A stretch of 51,301 bases of DNA from Caballeronia megalochromosomata (GCA_001580565.1 LRBF01000219.1:1-51301); one strand, 5' to 3'. Positions 42,160-51,037 are shown, counted from the first letter of the stretch. Notes: a model not told the origin generated them from the sequence alone. A program made the numbers and translations.

Positions 42160-43030
42160 CGACTTCGCGCACGGTATCGAGAAACCGCGCCAGCACGGGC
42201 GACGGCGTCTCCGCGCGATAACGCGCATGAAGCGACACTTCGGGACAGGGCGCCGCGAGCGGCACGAATGCGACGCCGCCGCCCGACAACTGCTCCGCCG
42301 ACGCCGGCAGCAGCGCAACGCCGAGCCCTTCGCGCACGAGACACAGAAGCGTGTGCAGCTCCACGACTTCCTGCTCGATGCGCGGCGTGAATCCCGCCTC
42401 GACGCAACAGTCGCGCAGAAACCGCGCGAGCTGCGACTGCAGCAAGCCGAACGACAGGAAGCGCTCGGCTTCGAGCTCGCGCAACGCGATCTCCCCGCGT
42501 GATGCGAACGCATGCGACAGCGGCAATGCGACCACCGCGGGTTCACGCAGCACGACTTCGCTGATGATCTCCGGATCTTCGTGCGACACGCGAAAGAAAC
42601 ACACGTCGAGCCGGCGCTCCTTCAACGCCTGAATCTGCGCGGCGGGCGTCATCTCGTGCAGCGTCCATCTCACTTGCGGATGCTTGCGCGCGAACACGCC
42701 GAGCGAGCGAGGAATGGGCTCAACCATCGCCGAGCTGATGACGCCGATCTCCAGACTCCCCACTTCGCCGCGCCCCGCGCAACGCGTGAGATCGATCGCG
42801 CGCTCGAACTGCGCAAAGATCAGCGGCGCCTGTTCCTTCAGTGTTTTCCCTGCCTCGGTGAGCTCGACGCGATGTTGCGAGCGCAAGAAGAGCGCGGTGC
42901 CCATCTCCTCTTCGAGGATGCGGATCTGCTGACTCAGCGGCGGCTGCGAAATGTGCAGCCGCGCGGCTGCGCGGCCGAAATGCAGTTCATCGGCGAGCAC
43001 CGCGAAGTACCGCAAAAGCCGCATGTCCAT
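42137..43030 (-). CDS. LysR-family regulator of the amidohydrolase-UbiDX operon
   Basis: The 297-residue regulator has the BenM/CatM-type opening MDMRLLRYFAVLADELHFGRAAARLHISQPPLSQQI, a group often responsive to aromatic acids. It is divergent from amidohydrolase A across 243 bp that contain a TGTAC-N5-GTACA dyad. It probably induces the whole catabolic operon to 51006. The link to aromatic-acid ligands is a family tendency, not proof. Confidence 0.9.
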   Translation of the reverse strand: MDMRLLRYFAVLADELHFGRAAARLHISQPPLSQQIRILEEEMGTALFLRSQHRVELTEAGKTLKEQAPLIFAQFERAIDLTRCAGRGEVGSLEIGVISSAMVEPIPRSLGVFARKHPQVRWTLHEMTPAAQIQALKERRLDVCFFRVSHEDPEIISEVVLREPAVVALPLSHAFASRGEIALRELEAERFLSFGLLQSQLARFLRDCCVEAGFTPRIEQEVVELHTLLCLVREGLGVALLPASAEQLSGGGVAFVPLAAPCPEVSLHARYRAETPSPVLARFLDTVREVVSAGRAR

Positions 43031-43065
43031 ATCGTCAACGTATCAAGATCGTGGTCAAAAAATAT

Positions 43066-43080
43066 TGTACAGAGCGTACA
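43066..43080. promoter_or_regulatory. Candidate operator of the catabolic operon
   Basis: TGTAC-N5-GTACA is a perfect dyad in the 243-bp gap, 36 bp upstream of the LysR start and within an A+T-rich patch. It has a LysR-box-like size and a T-N13-A outline. It is the best candidate binding site for the adjacent LysR protein; no binding evidence exists here. Confidence 0.5.
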
Positions 43081-43273
43081 TAACTTGTGAGACTGCATCG
43101 CAAGCAGCAGTGCACATCAGTGTGACACTCGATGCCGGCGAGGGGAAGACGCAATCACGACGCGTCTTGCAAAGGGCCGCATGGGCAAGCTCGCAAGAGC
43201 TCTCGTTCCATCGATGCGCCTGCCCGCGATCCGGCAACTGGACACGCCAGTTCCCCTCAAGGAGATCGAGACC

Positions 43274-44206
43274 ATGATCATCGACACAAGCTGTTATCCG
43301 ACCAATCTCGTCGACCTCGCCTGGCGCCATGACGGCGAGCCGTTTTCCGGCGAGCGCCTGATCGAGGTGATGGACGGACCGTACATCATCAACGGCAAGC
43401 CACGCCGTATCGACAAGGCTTTCATTCAGCCGCCGCAAGGTAACACCATCTATACGTGGACCGACGGCGTGCGCTCCGGCCGCGAGTCGATCGACGACTA
43501 CATGGCCTATACCGTCGAACTCACACAGAAGTATCCGGACCGTCTGCTCGGCTGCTTCGTCTATAACCCGCGCTGCGGCCCGCAGAACGGCGCCGACGCG
43601 ATCGAGTTCTATGCGAAGGAGCACGGCTTCAGGATGGTGCAGTTGCAGGCCAACATGCATGCGTATCGTCCCGACCGCGCGCTCGACTGGCTGCGCCCCG
43701 CGTTGCGCAAATGCGCGGACCTCGGGCTCATCGTGAAGCTGCATACCGGCGACGGACCGTACAGCATTCCGAGCGAATGGTATCCGCTGATTCGCGAGTT
43801 TCCGTCGGTGCCCTTCATCATGGCGCACTTCGGCGTGCAAACGGGCGGCGTGTATTGCTTCGAACCGTATCAGATGGCGCTCGATACACCGAACGTGTAT
43901 TGCGAGTCGAGCTGGTGCCTGCAATCGCGCATCGTCGAGTTCGCGAAGGTCTTGCCCACGCACAAGATCCTGTACGGCTCGGACACGCCGCCCAACGAGC
44001 CGGGCATGTGGCTGCGCCTGCTCGAAGTGCTTTGCCACGAGCCGCCGCAAGGCCTCAATCTCGACGAAGACACGCTCGAAGACTATCTCGGCAACAACCT
44101 CGCGCGCATGCTCGGCATCGAACCGAGCGCGCCGCCGAGGACGGTCGAAGAAGCACGCGCCTATCTCGACCAATGCAAAGAAACTGACTACGCAGGAGCC
44201 CGCTGA
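43274..44206 (+). CDS. Amidohydrolase-2 family protein A, HxH motif lost
   Basis: The 310-residue protein belongs to the metal-dependent hydrolase/decarboxylase family that includes ACMSD and gamma-resorcylate decarboxylase. It is a paralogue of the next gene, equal in length and collinear. The N-terminal metal motif reads DTSCYP, with Ser6 and Tyr8 where the partner has His6 and His8. The later ligands remain: LHTGDGPYSIP, MAHFG and YGSDTP. It may be a non-catalytic partner or use a different metal set. An AAGGAG site decides the ATG at 43274. Its stop overlaps the next start by one base (TGATG). Confidence 0.85.
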   Translation: MIIDTSCYPTNLVDLAWRHDGEPFSGERLIEVMDGPYIINGKPRRIDKAFIQPPQGNTIYTWTDGVRSGRESIDDYMAYTVELTQKYPDRLLGCFVYNPRCGPQNGADAIEFYAKEHGFRMVQLQANMHAYRPDRALDWLRPALRKCADLGLIVKLHTGDGPYSIPSEWYPLIREFPSVPFIMAHFGVQTGGVYCFEPYQMALDTPNVYCESSWCLQSRIVEFAKVLPTHKILYGSDTPPNEPGMWLRLLEVLCHEPPQGLNLDEDTLEDYLGNNLARMLGIEPSAPPRTVEEARAYLDQCKETDYAGAR

Positions 44207-45138
44207 TGATCATCGATACCCATCTGCATCCGACCAATCTCGTCGACGAAGCCTGGCGCCACACCGGCGAGCCCTTCACCGGCGAACGTCTCCTGAAGAT
44301 GATGGACGGTCCGTACATCATCAACGGCAAGCCGCGCCGCATCGACATGGGCTTCATTCAGCCGCCCCCCGGCAACACCGGCTATCGCGACGGCAACCGG
44401 CGCGGGCGTGAAGGCATTCGCGACTACATGTCGTATATCGCGGAGCTCACGCAGAAGTATCCCGATCGCTTCATCGGCAACTTCACGTATAACCCGCGCT
44501 GGGGCCCGGAGAACGGCGCGGCCGAACTCGAATTCCACGTGAAAGAGTACGGCTTCAAGATGCTCAAGCTGCACGCGAACATGCATGGTTACCGGCCGGA
44601 TCGCGCGCTCGACTGGCTGCGTCCGGCGATGAAGAAATGCGCGGAGCTGGGCGTCGTCGTGTTGATCCACACGGGCGATGGCCCATACACGATTCCCACG
44701 CAGTTCTATCCGATCATTCGCGAGTTCCCGATGGTGAACTTCATCATCGGTCACTTCGGGATTCAGACCGGCGGCAATTACTCGTTCGAAGCCTTCTGGA
44801 TGGCGATGGACACACCCAATGTCTATTGCGAATCGGGCTGGTGCTATCAGTCGCGCATCGTCGAGTTCGCGCGCCAGTTGCCGCGCAACAAGATCGTGTT
44901 CGGCACCGATTCGCCGCCGAACGAGCCCGGCATGTGGCTGCGCGAGCTGGAGATGCTGTGCGGTCCTGCGCCGCAGGGCATGGACCTCGACGAGGACGGC
45001 CTCGAAGACTACATGGGCAACAACATCGCGCGGCTGGTCGGCATCGAACCGACGAAACCGCCGAAGGACCTTGCCGAAGCGGAGAAGCGATTGAAGGCGA
45101 CCTACGTGACGAGCGACGAAGTCGCGCAGACGGCCTGA
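44206..45138 (+). CDS. Amidohydrolase-2 family protein B, intact metal site
   Basis: The 310-residue enzyme has the full set of metal ligands: DTHLHP (His6, His8), IHTGDGPYTIP, IIGHFG and FGTDSP. Members hydrolyse ring amides or lactones, or decarboxylate aromatic acids without a redox step. Adjacent, coupled translation with its HxH-less paralogue suggests a heteromer. The following UbiD and UbiX genes and the downstream deaminase place it in N-heteroaromatic or aromatic acid breakdown. A 65-bp gap separates it from ubiD. Confidence 0.88.
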   Translation: MIIDTHLHPTNLVDEAWRHTGEPFTGERLLKMMDGPYIINGKPRRIDMGFIQPPPGNTGYRDGNRRGREGIRDYMSYIAELTQKYPDRFIGNFTYNPRWGPENGAAELEFHVKEYGFKMLKLHANMHGYRPDRALDWLRPAMKKCAELGVVVLIHTGDGPYTIPTQFYPIIREFPMVNFIIGHFGIQTGGNYSFEAFWMAMDTPNVYCESGWCYQSRIVEFARQLPRNKIVFGTDSPPNEPGMWLRELEMLCGPAPQGMDLDEDGLEDYMGNNIARLVGIEPTKPPKDLAEAEKRLKATYVTSDEVAQTA

Positions 45139-45193
45139 TATCACGCGGGCGCGGCGGTCTGCGCGCCCCTTCTTCCTTCCGACGGAGCTCACG

Positions 45194-46579
45194 ATGGCCG
45201 ATAACCTCTTTCGCGCCACGCAGGACTTTCATTGCTTCGCGCTTGCATATCGCGAGCGCTATCCGGACGACGTCCTGACGCTCGCGCAAACCCTGTCCGC
45301 CGATCAGGACGTCACGGCGATCGTCGCGGCGCTCGCGTCACGCGGGCAGCATCCGATGATCGTATGCGAGAACGTCGAAGGTATCGGCACACCTTTGGCG
45401 ACCAACTTCTTCGCATCACGCGAGCGTATCGGCCGCCTGTTCGACGTCGATGCACGCGGCCTCTTCGACGCCTGGCAGCAGCGCGCAAACGCACCGATCG
45501 CACCGGTGCATGTCGCAAGCGGCCCCGTGCTCGATGAAGTGATCGAAGCCGACGCTGTCGATCTCGCGCAATTGCCGATGATCCGCCACTTCGCCACCGA
45601 TCGCGGCCCGTACATCACCAACGCGGTGATCGTCGCGGAAGATCCGGTGACGGGCATTGCCAATCTCAGCTATCACCGCTCGATGCTTCATGCGAAGAAC
45701 GCGCTCGCGACGAGTCTGCATTCGCGCGGTCACCTGTGGCGCATGCTGCAGACGGCGAAGTCGCGCGGCGACACGCTGAAGGTCGCGATGGTCATCGGCG
45801 CACATCCGTTGTTCATGCTCGCGGCGGCGTCGCGCCTGCCGTTCGGCGCGGACGAGCGCGCCGTCGCCGGCGGACTCTTCGGCGCGCCGCTGGAACTCGT
45901 GCGCACGCCGCGTTACGGTATCGGTGTGCCCGCCGCCGCGGAGTTCGTGCTGGAAGGCACGATCGATCCCGACGCGCGCGCAGAAGAAGGCCCGTTCGGC
46001 GAGTTCACGGGCTATTCGTCGGACCGCTCGACCAACAACGTGCTGCGCGTCGACACGATGATGCGCCGTCGCGATGCATGGCTCGTCGATGTCGTCGGCG
46101 GTCCGTATGCGGAACATCTCACGCTCGCCCGCCTGCCGCGCGAGGCGGAAATGAGCGAGAAGCTGAAAGCGCGCTTTCCTTCGGTCACCGCGCTGTATTA
46201 CCCGAACTCCGGCACGCACTTTCACTGCTATGTCGCGCTGAATCAGACGCGCGATGGCGAAGCGCGTCAGATCATGCTTGCGCTGCTCGGCTGGGACCCG
46301 TATCTCAAGCACGTCGTGGCCGTCGATAGCGATATCGACATCACGGACGACTCGCAAGTGCTCTGGGCGATGGCCGCGCACACTCAGCCGCACGAAGATG
46401 TGTTCATCGTCGGCGGTCTGCCGGGGAGTCCGCTCGATCCTTCTTCCTCCGTAGATGGCACGACGTCGCGCATGGGCATCGACGCGACGCGTGGCTCGCG
46501 TTTCGACGGCATACGCGCGCGCATCGGTGAAGACGCCATGCAGCGCGCGGCGGAGATTCTGAAGGGAGAAGCGCGATGA
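45194..46579 (+). CDS. ubiD: UbiD-family prenyl-FMN-dependent decarboxylase
   Basis: The 461-residue enzyme has UbiD landmarks: RGPYITNAVIVAEDPVTGIANLSYHRS, then VIGAHPLFMLAAASRLPFG, then EEGPFGEFTGYSS with the conserved Glu residues, and the C-terminal MGIDATR. UbiD enzymes add or remove CO2 on unsaturated or aromatic acids using prenylated FMN. This is a catabolic paralogue rather than ubiquinone UbiD, judging by its operon with two amidohydrolases, a nucleobase permease and a deaminase. UbiX overlaps its stop by four bases (ATGA), as expected for a cofactor pair. Confidence 0.9.
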   Translation: MADNLFRATQDFHCFALAYRERYPDDVLTLAQTLSADQDVTAIVAALASRGQHPMIVCENVEGIGTPLATNFFASRERIGRLFDVDARGLFDAWQQRANAPIAPVHVASGPVLDEVIEADAVDLAQLPMIRHFATDRGPYITNAVIVAEDPVTGIANLSYHRSMLHAKNALATSLHSRGHLWRMLQTAKSRGDTLKVAMVIGAHPLFMLAAASRLPFGADERAVAGGLFGAPLELVRTPRYGIGVPAAAEFVLEGTIDPDARAEEGPFGEFTGYSSDRSTNNVLRVDTMMRRRDAWLVDVVGGPYAEHLTLARLPREAEMSEKLKARFPSVTALYYPNSGTHFHCYVALNQTRDGEARQIMLALLGWDPYLKHVVAVDSDIDITDDSQVLWAMAAHTQPHEDVFIVGGLPGSPLDPSSSVDGTTSRMGIDATRGSRFDGIRARIGEDAMQRAAEILKGEAR

Positions 46580-47148
46580 GCACGCGACGCATCGCGGTGG
46601 GCATCAGCGGCGCATCGGGTTTCGTGTATGGCGTGCGGCTGCTGGAATTGCTGCGCGAACTCGATATAGAAACGCATCTGACCATTTCACGCAGTGCGCT
46701 TCTCACAATGTCGCACGAAACCGACTACAAGCTCGCCGATGTGAGCGCGCTTGCAAGCCACACGTATCGATGCGACGACATGGCCGCCGCCATTTCGAGC
46801 GGATCGTTCCGCACCCTGGGCATGATCGTCGCGCCGTGCTCGATGAAGACGCTCGCTGAAATCGCGAGCGGACTTTCATCGAGCCTCATCTCGCGCGCCG
46901 CCGATGTCACGCTCAAGGAGCGCCGCCCACTCGTGCTGCTCGCACGCGAAACACCGTACACGCTCGCGCATCTGCGCAACATGATCGCCGTTACCGAAAT
47001 GGGCGGCATCGTCGCCCCGCCGGTGCCCGCGTTCTATGCGCGTCCCGCTTCACTCGACCAGATGATCGACCACACGCTCGGCCGCGTGCTCGATCTGTTC
47101 GGTCTCGATTGCAACGTGGTACGGCGCTGGAAACAACACGAAGCCTGA
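46576..47148 (+). CDS. ubiX: UbiX-family flavin prenyltransferase
   Basis: The 190-residue protein has the UbiX pattern: GISGASGFVYGVRLLELL near the N-terminus, then MIVAPCSMKTLAEIASG, then RAADVTLKERRPLVLLARETP and the C-terminal PPVPAFYARP. It prenylates FMN with a dimethylallyl phosphate to make the cofactor for the UbiD partner encoded just before it. Likely dodecameric and cytoplasmic. Having a dedicated copy suggests high demand for the cofactor during growth on the operon's substrate. Confidence 0.93.
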   Translation: MSTRRIAVGISGASGFVYGVRLLELLRELDIETHLTISRSALLTMSHETDYKLADVSALASHTYRCDDMAAAISSGSFRTLGMIVAPCSMKTLAEIASGLSSSLISRAADVTLKERRPLVLLARETPYTLAHLRNMIAVTEMGGIVAPPVPAFYARPASLDQMIDHTLGRVLDLFGLDCNVVRRWKQHEA

Positions 47149-47169
47149 CTGACTCAAAGGAGACAAGCG

Positions 47170-48216
47170 ATGACTCATATTCACACCACGCACAACGCGT
47201 TCGAGAAAATTCCCGTCACGGTGCTGACCGGCTTTCTCGGCGCGGGCAAAACGACGCTGCTCAACTACATCCTGCGCGAGAAGCACGGTCACAAGATCGC
47301 GGTGATCGAAAACGAGTTCGGCGAAGTCGGCATCGATGGCGGCCTCGTGCTCGAATCGACCGAAGAAATCTATGAAATGACCAATGGCTGTGTATGCTGC
47401 GTAGGCGCTGTGCGCGAAGATCTCGTGCGCATCGTGCGCATGCTGGTGGAGCGGCCCGAGCGGCTCGATCACATCATCGTCGAGACCAGCGGACTCGCGG
47501 ACCCGTACCCGGTCGCGCAGACCTTCTTCATCGACGATCCGATCGCGCAACGCGTGACGCTCGATGCCGTCGTGACGATGGTCGATGCGAAGCACATCGC
47601 CGCGCATCTCGACGATCTCGTGCTCGATGGCCGCGACAACCAGGCGGTCGATCAGATCGTATGCGCGGATCGCATCGTCATCAACAAGGTGGACCTCGTG
47701 ACGCCGCAGGACATTGCCGCGCTAACCGAGCGCCTTCGCGGTCTCAACGCGACGGCTGAGATCGTCGAATCGAGCTACGCGCAGATTGATCTGCGCAGGA
47801 TTCTCGGCGTGGGCGCGAATGAGTTCGCGCAGCAACTCGTCGAAGCAGACGACGGCCACGATCATCACGATCATCACGAAGAAGACCATGACGATCATCA
47901 CCACGACGAAAGCGTGACATCGGTCGGCATCGAAGTCGATGCGGATATCGATCTCGATGCGCTGCAGACGTGGCTCGCCGAACTGCGCGCAGCCGACGCG
48001 ACGAATCTCTTTCGCATGAAGGGCATCTTCGCGGTGAAGGGCCAGCCGTATCGCTACGTGCTGCAGGGCGTTCACGACATCATCGAATTGCGTGCGGCGC
48101 AAGCCTGGGGCTTCGAGCCGCGTTCGAGCCGCATCGTGTTCATCGGACGCGAGCTCGATCGCGCCGCGTTGACCGAACGCTTCCATGCCTGTCTTGCCGT
48201 GCCGATAGCGGCCTGA
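47170..48216 (+). CDS. CobW/COG0523 GTP-dependent metallochaperone
   Basis: The 348-residue protein is a G3E-family P-loop GTPase. Walker A is GFLGAGKTT (Lys27), followed by ENEFGE, the metal-binding CxCC at Cys74, Cys76 and Cys77 (GCVCC), and INKVDL as guanine specificity. A histidine/aspartate-rich loop at about 228-247 (GHDHHDHHEEDHDDHHH) would buffer Zn2+ or another metal. A CobW C-terminal domain follows. Such proteins insert metal into client enzymes; the operon's amidohydrolases and deaminase are natural clients. The client assignment is inferred from the operon. Confidence 0.93.
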   Translation: MTHIHTTHNAFEKIPVTVLTGFLGAGKTTLLNYILREKHGHKIAVIENEFGEVGIDGGLVLESTEEIYEMTNGCVCCVGAVREDLVRIVRMLVERPERLDHIIVETSGLADPYPVAQTFFIDDPIAQRVTLDAVVTMVDAKHIAAHLDDLVLDGRDNQAVDQIVCADRIVINKVDLVTPQDIAALTERLRGLNATAEIVESSYAQIDLRRILGVGANEFAQQLVEADDGHDHHDHHEEDHDDHHHDESVTSVGIEVDADIDLDALQTWLAELRAADATNLFRMKGIFAVKGQPYRYVLQGVHDIIELRAAQAWGFEPRSSRIVFIGRELDRAALTERFHACLAVPIAA

Positions 48217-48255
48217 CGCACGTAGCAGCCGACAACGATAATCAGGAGACACGTG

Positions 48256-49596
48256 ATGAACACCGACCAACACCCCGTCGATCGCGTCCTGCCCAAGCGG
48301 CAGATGTTCACGCTCGGCCTGCAGCACATGCTCGTTGCTTATATCGGCGCGATTGCCGTGCCGTTGATCGTTGCATCCGCATTGAAGATGTCGCCCGCCG
48401 ACACCACCGTGCTTATCAGCACGGCGCTCTTTTGCTCGGGTATCTCGACGGTGCTGCAGACCGTCGGCGTCTGGAAGTTCGGCGTGCGACTGCCGATTCT
48501 GCAGGGCGTCGCGTTCAGCAGCGTAGGGCCGGTCATCGCGATCGGCTTGAGTCCGGGTGTCGGCTTCGCGGGCGTGTGCGGCGCGGTGATCGGCGCGGGC
48601 GTGTTCACGATGTTCGCCGCACCGCTCGTCGGCCGTCTGCGGCGCTTCTTTCCGCCCGTGGTGACGGGCTGCATCGTCACCGTGATCGGGCTGCAGCTCT
48701 TTCCCGTCGCGTATCAATGGGCGGGCGGCGGCGAGAATGCGCGGCAGCACTTCGGCGCGCTGCCGTTCCTGTGTGTCGCGCTGTTCGTCGCGTTGGTGAT
48801 TCTTGCCGTCAACCGCTTCGCCAATGCATTCCTGCGCAATCTCTCGGTGCTGATCGGCCTGGTCGCGGGGAGCGTGCTGGCGTGCGCGCTCGGCATGGGT
48901 GATTTCAGCAACGTCGCCAGCGCGCCGTGGTTCACCATGCCGCTACCGTTTCACTTCGGCATGCCCGTGTTTTCCGTGGTGCCGGTGTTGACGATGATCG
49001 TCGTGATGGTCGTGCAGATGGTCGAGTCGATGGGCCTCTTCGTCGCGATCGGCGATATCGTCGAGAAGAACATCAGCGAGGAAGACGCGGTGCGCGGCAT
49101 GCGCGCGAATGGACTCGCTAGCGCGATCGCTGGCATGTTCGCGGCGTTTCCCTTCATCGCGTTCATGGAGAACGTGGGCCTCGTCATTCTGACCGGCGTG
49201 CGCAGCCGCTGGGTCGTAGCGGTGAGCGGCGTGCTCATGTGCGTGGTCGCGCTGGTGCCGAAGATCGGCGCGGTCGTGGCTTCGACGCCAGCGGCCGCAC
49301 TCGGCGGCGCGGGCGTCGCGATGTTCGGTGTCGTGGTCGCGGCGGGCGTGCAGACGCTCTCGAAAGTGGACTTCGAGCGCAATCGCTACAACGTGCTGAT
49401 CGTCGGCTTCACGATTGCGACCGCGCTCATTCCCGTGATGGCGCCGCAGGTATTCAAGCAGATGCCCGACTGGACGCAACCCTTCGTGCACAGCGGCGTC
49501 GTGCTCGCGTGCCTCGTATCGGTGGTGCTGAACGCCGTGCTCAACGGCGCGCATGAAGAGGATGTCGTGCCGGCGCACAGCATGGTGCGAGAGTAA
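48256..49596 (+). CDS. NCS2-family nucleobase:cation symporter
   Basis: The 446-residue membrane protein has about fourteen hydrophobic segments. NCS2 landmarks are LGLQHMLVAYIGAIAVPLI in the first helix, QGVAFSSVGP, QMVESMGLFVAIGD with the substrate-binding Glu, and ENVGLVILTGVRSRWV. The pattern is closest to the xanthine/urate (UacT/XanQ-like) branch rather than uracil UraA, judging by eye. The ATG at 48256, with AGGAGAC upstream, is chosen over the adjacent GTG. It should import a purine-, pterin- or pyrimidine-like compound for the operon's enzymes. Confidence 0.9.
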   Translation: MNTDQHPVDRVLPKRQMFTLGLQHMLVAYIGAIAVPLIVASALKMSPADTTVLISTALFCSGISTVLQTVGVWKFGVRLPILQGVAFSSVGPVIAIGLSPGVGFAGVCGAVIGAGVFTMFAAPLVGRLRRFFPPVVTGCIVTVIGLQLFPVAYQWAGGGENARQHFGALPFLCVALFVALVILAVNRFANAFLRNLSVLIGLVAGSVLACALGMGDFSNVASAPWFTMPLPFHFGMPVFSVVPVLTMIVVMVVQMVESMGLFVAIGDIVEKNISEEDAVRGMRANGLASAIAGMFAAFPFIAFMENVGLVILTGVRSRWVVAVSGVLMCVVALVPKIGAVVASTPAAALGGAGVAMFGVVVAAGVQTLSKVDFERNRYNVLIVGFTIATALIPVMAPQVFKQMPDWTQPFVHSGVVLACLVSVVLNAVLNGAHEEDVVPAHSMVRE

Positions 49597-49620
49597 ACCG
49601 TGACGAAAGGACGATCCTTC

Positions 49621-51006
49621 ATGAATACGCAAAACCAAGCATTGCTAATCAAAAACCCGGCTGCAGTGATGAGCGGATTGCGGGGCGATGCCGCGCGTCT
49701 CGGTCAGGTGGACATTCGCATCCACCATGGCATCATCGAGACCCTCGCGCCGAATCTGCAAGCGCGCGACGATGAGCGCGTCATCGATGCGAGCGCGTGC
49801 GTGGTCTATCCCGGCTGGGTGAACACGCATCATCACCTGTTCCAGAACCTGCTCAAGGCGGTGCCTTCGGGCATCAACGCGGATCTGCAGGAATGGCTCG
49901 CTGCCGTGCCGTATCCGCGCCTCACGCGCTTCACGCCGGATCTCGCACGCGTCGCCGCACGCCTCGGCATGGCCGAGCTGCTTTTGTCGGGCGTGACGAC
50001 GTGCGCGGATCATCACTATCTCTATCACGCCGATGGCACCACGGAAACCGGCGATCTGCTCTTCGACGAAGCGGCGTCTTTCGGCTTGCGCTTCGTGCTG
50101 TGCCGAGGCGGTGCATTGCAGGCGGCGGGCGATCATCCCGGCTTCTCGAAGGTCGCGCTCAAGCCCGAGACGCTCGACCAGATGCTCGCCGATATCGAAC
50201 GTCTGAAGGCGCGCTATCACGATGCGCGCGCGGCATCGATGCGCCGCGTCGTGGTCGCACCGACGACGCCGACCTTCTCGCTGCCGCCTGCCCTGCTGCC
50301 CGAAATCTCGCGGGCTGCGCGCGGCATGGGCCTGCGCATGCACACGCATCTTTCGGAGACGCGGCGCTATGTCGACTTTTGCCGCGAGCGCTTCGGCAAG
50401 CTGCCGGTCGAATTCGTCGCCGATCACGAATGGCTCGGCCCCGATGTATGGTTCGCGCATCTCGTGCATCTCGAGGCGAGCGAAATCGCGATGCTAGCCG
50501 AAACGGGTAGCGGGTGTTCGCACTGTCCTGTCAGCAACGCGCGGCTCGGCAGCGGGATCGCGCCTGCGCCGCAGATGGCCGCTGCGGGCGTGCCGATGTC
50601 GCTTGGGGTGGACGGCGTCGCGTCGAACGAGTCGGGCAGCATGATCAACGAGGCGCACTTCGCGTGGCTCGTGCATCGCGCGGCGCAGGGTGCGTCGGCG
50701 ACGACCGTCGAAGAGATCATTCACTGGGGCAGCGCGGGCGGCGCGAGTGTGCTCGGTCTTGATGCCGTTGGCACGCTCGAAGTGGGCAAAGCTGCGGACC
50801 TCGTTCTGTATGACATCGACGATTTGCGCTTCTATGGGTATCACGATCTCGCGGTGGCGCCGGTGACATCGGGTGAGCCGGCGCGGGTGCGCTACAACGT
50901 CGTGAACGGGCGTGTGGTTGTTGATGATGGTGTGATTCCTGGGCTTGATCTCGAAGGTTTGCGCCGGGAGGCCCTTGAGGGTGTGAAAGTCCTGTTGGCG
51001 GACTAA
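49621..51006 (+). CDS. COG0402 aminohydrolase (8-oxoguanine/pterin-type deaminase)
   Basis: The 461-residue enzyme is a cytosine-deaminase-like amidohydrolase. It has VNTHHHLFQ (metal HxH), MHTHLSETRRYV (third His), WFAHLVHL (fourth His) and VDGVASNESGSM (metal Asp and the S-N-E pocket). This overall pattern matches 8-oxoguanine, isoxanthopterin or hydroxyatrazine-type deaminases. The exact substrate cannot be chosen by eye. An AAAGGA site decides the ATG at 49621 over a GTG at 49600. It is the last gene of the operon and is followed by the two-hairpin repeat. With the NCS2 permease it points strongly to an aminated nitrogen-ring substrate. Confidence 0.88.
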   Translation: MNTQNQALLIKNPAAVMSGLRGDAARLGQVDIRIHHGIIETLAPNLQARDDERVIDASACVVYPGWVNTHHHLFQNLLKAVPSGINADLQEWLAAVPYPRLTRFTPDLARVAARLGMAELLLSGVTTCADHHYLYHADGTTETGDLLFDEAASFGLRFVLCRGGALQAAGDHPGFSKVALKPETLDQMLADIERLKARYHDARAASMRRVVVAPTTPTFSLPPALLPEISRAARGMGLRMHTHLSETRRYVDFCRERFGKLPVEFVADHEWLGPDVWFAHLVHLEASEIAMLAETGSGCSHCPVSNARLGSGIAPAPQMAAAGVPMSLGVDGVASNESGSMINEAHFAWLVHRAAQGASATTVEEIIHWGSAGGASVLGLDAVGTLEVGKAADLVLYDIDDLRFYGYHDLAVAPVTSGEPARVRYNVVNGRVVVDDGVIPGLDLEGLRREALEGVKVLLAD

Positions 51007-51037
51007 CGCATGTTGGGTACGGTTGTTTCGGACGTTC

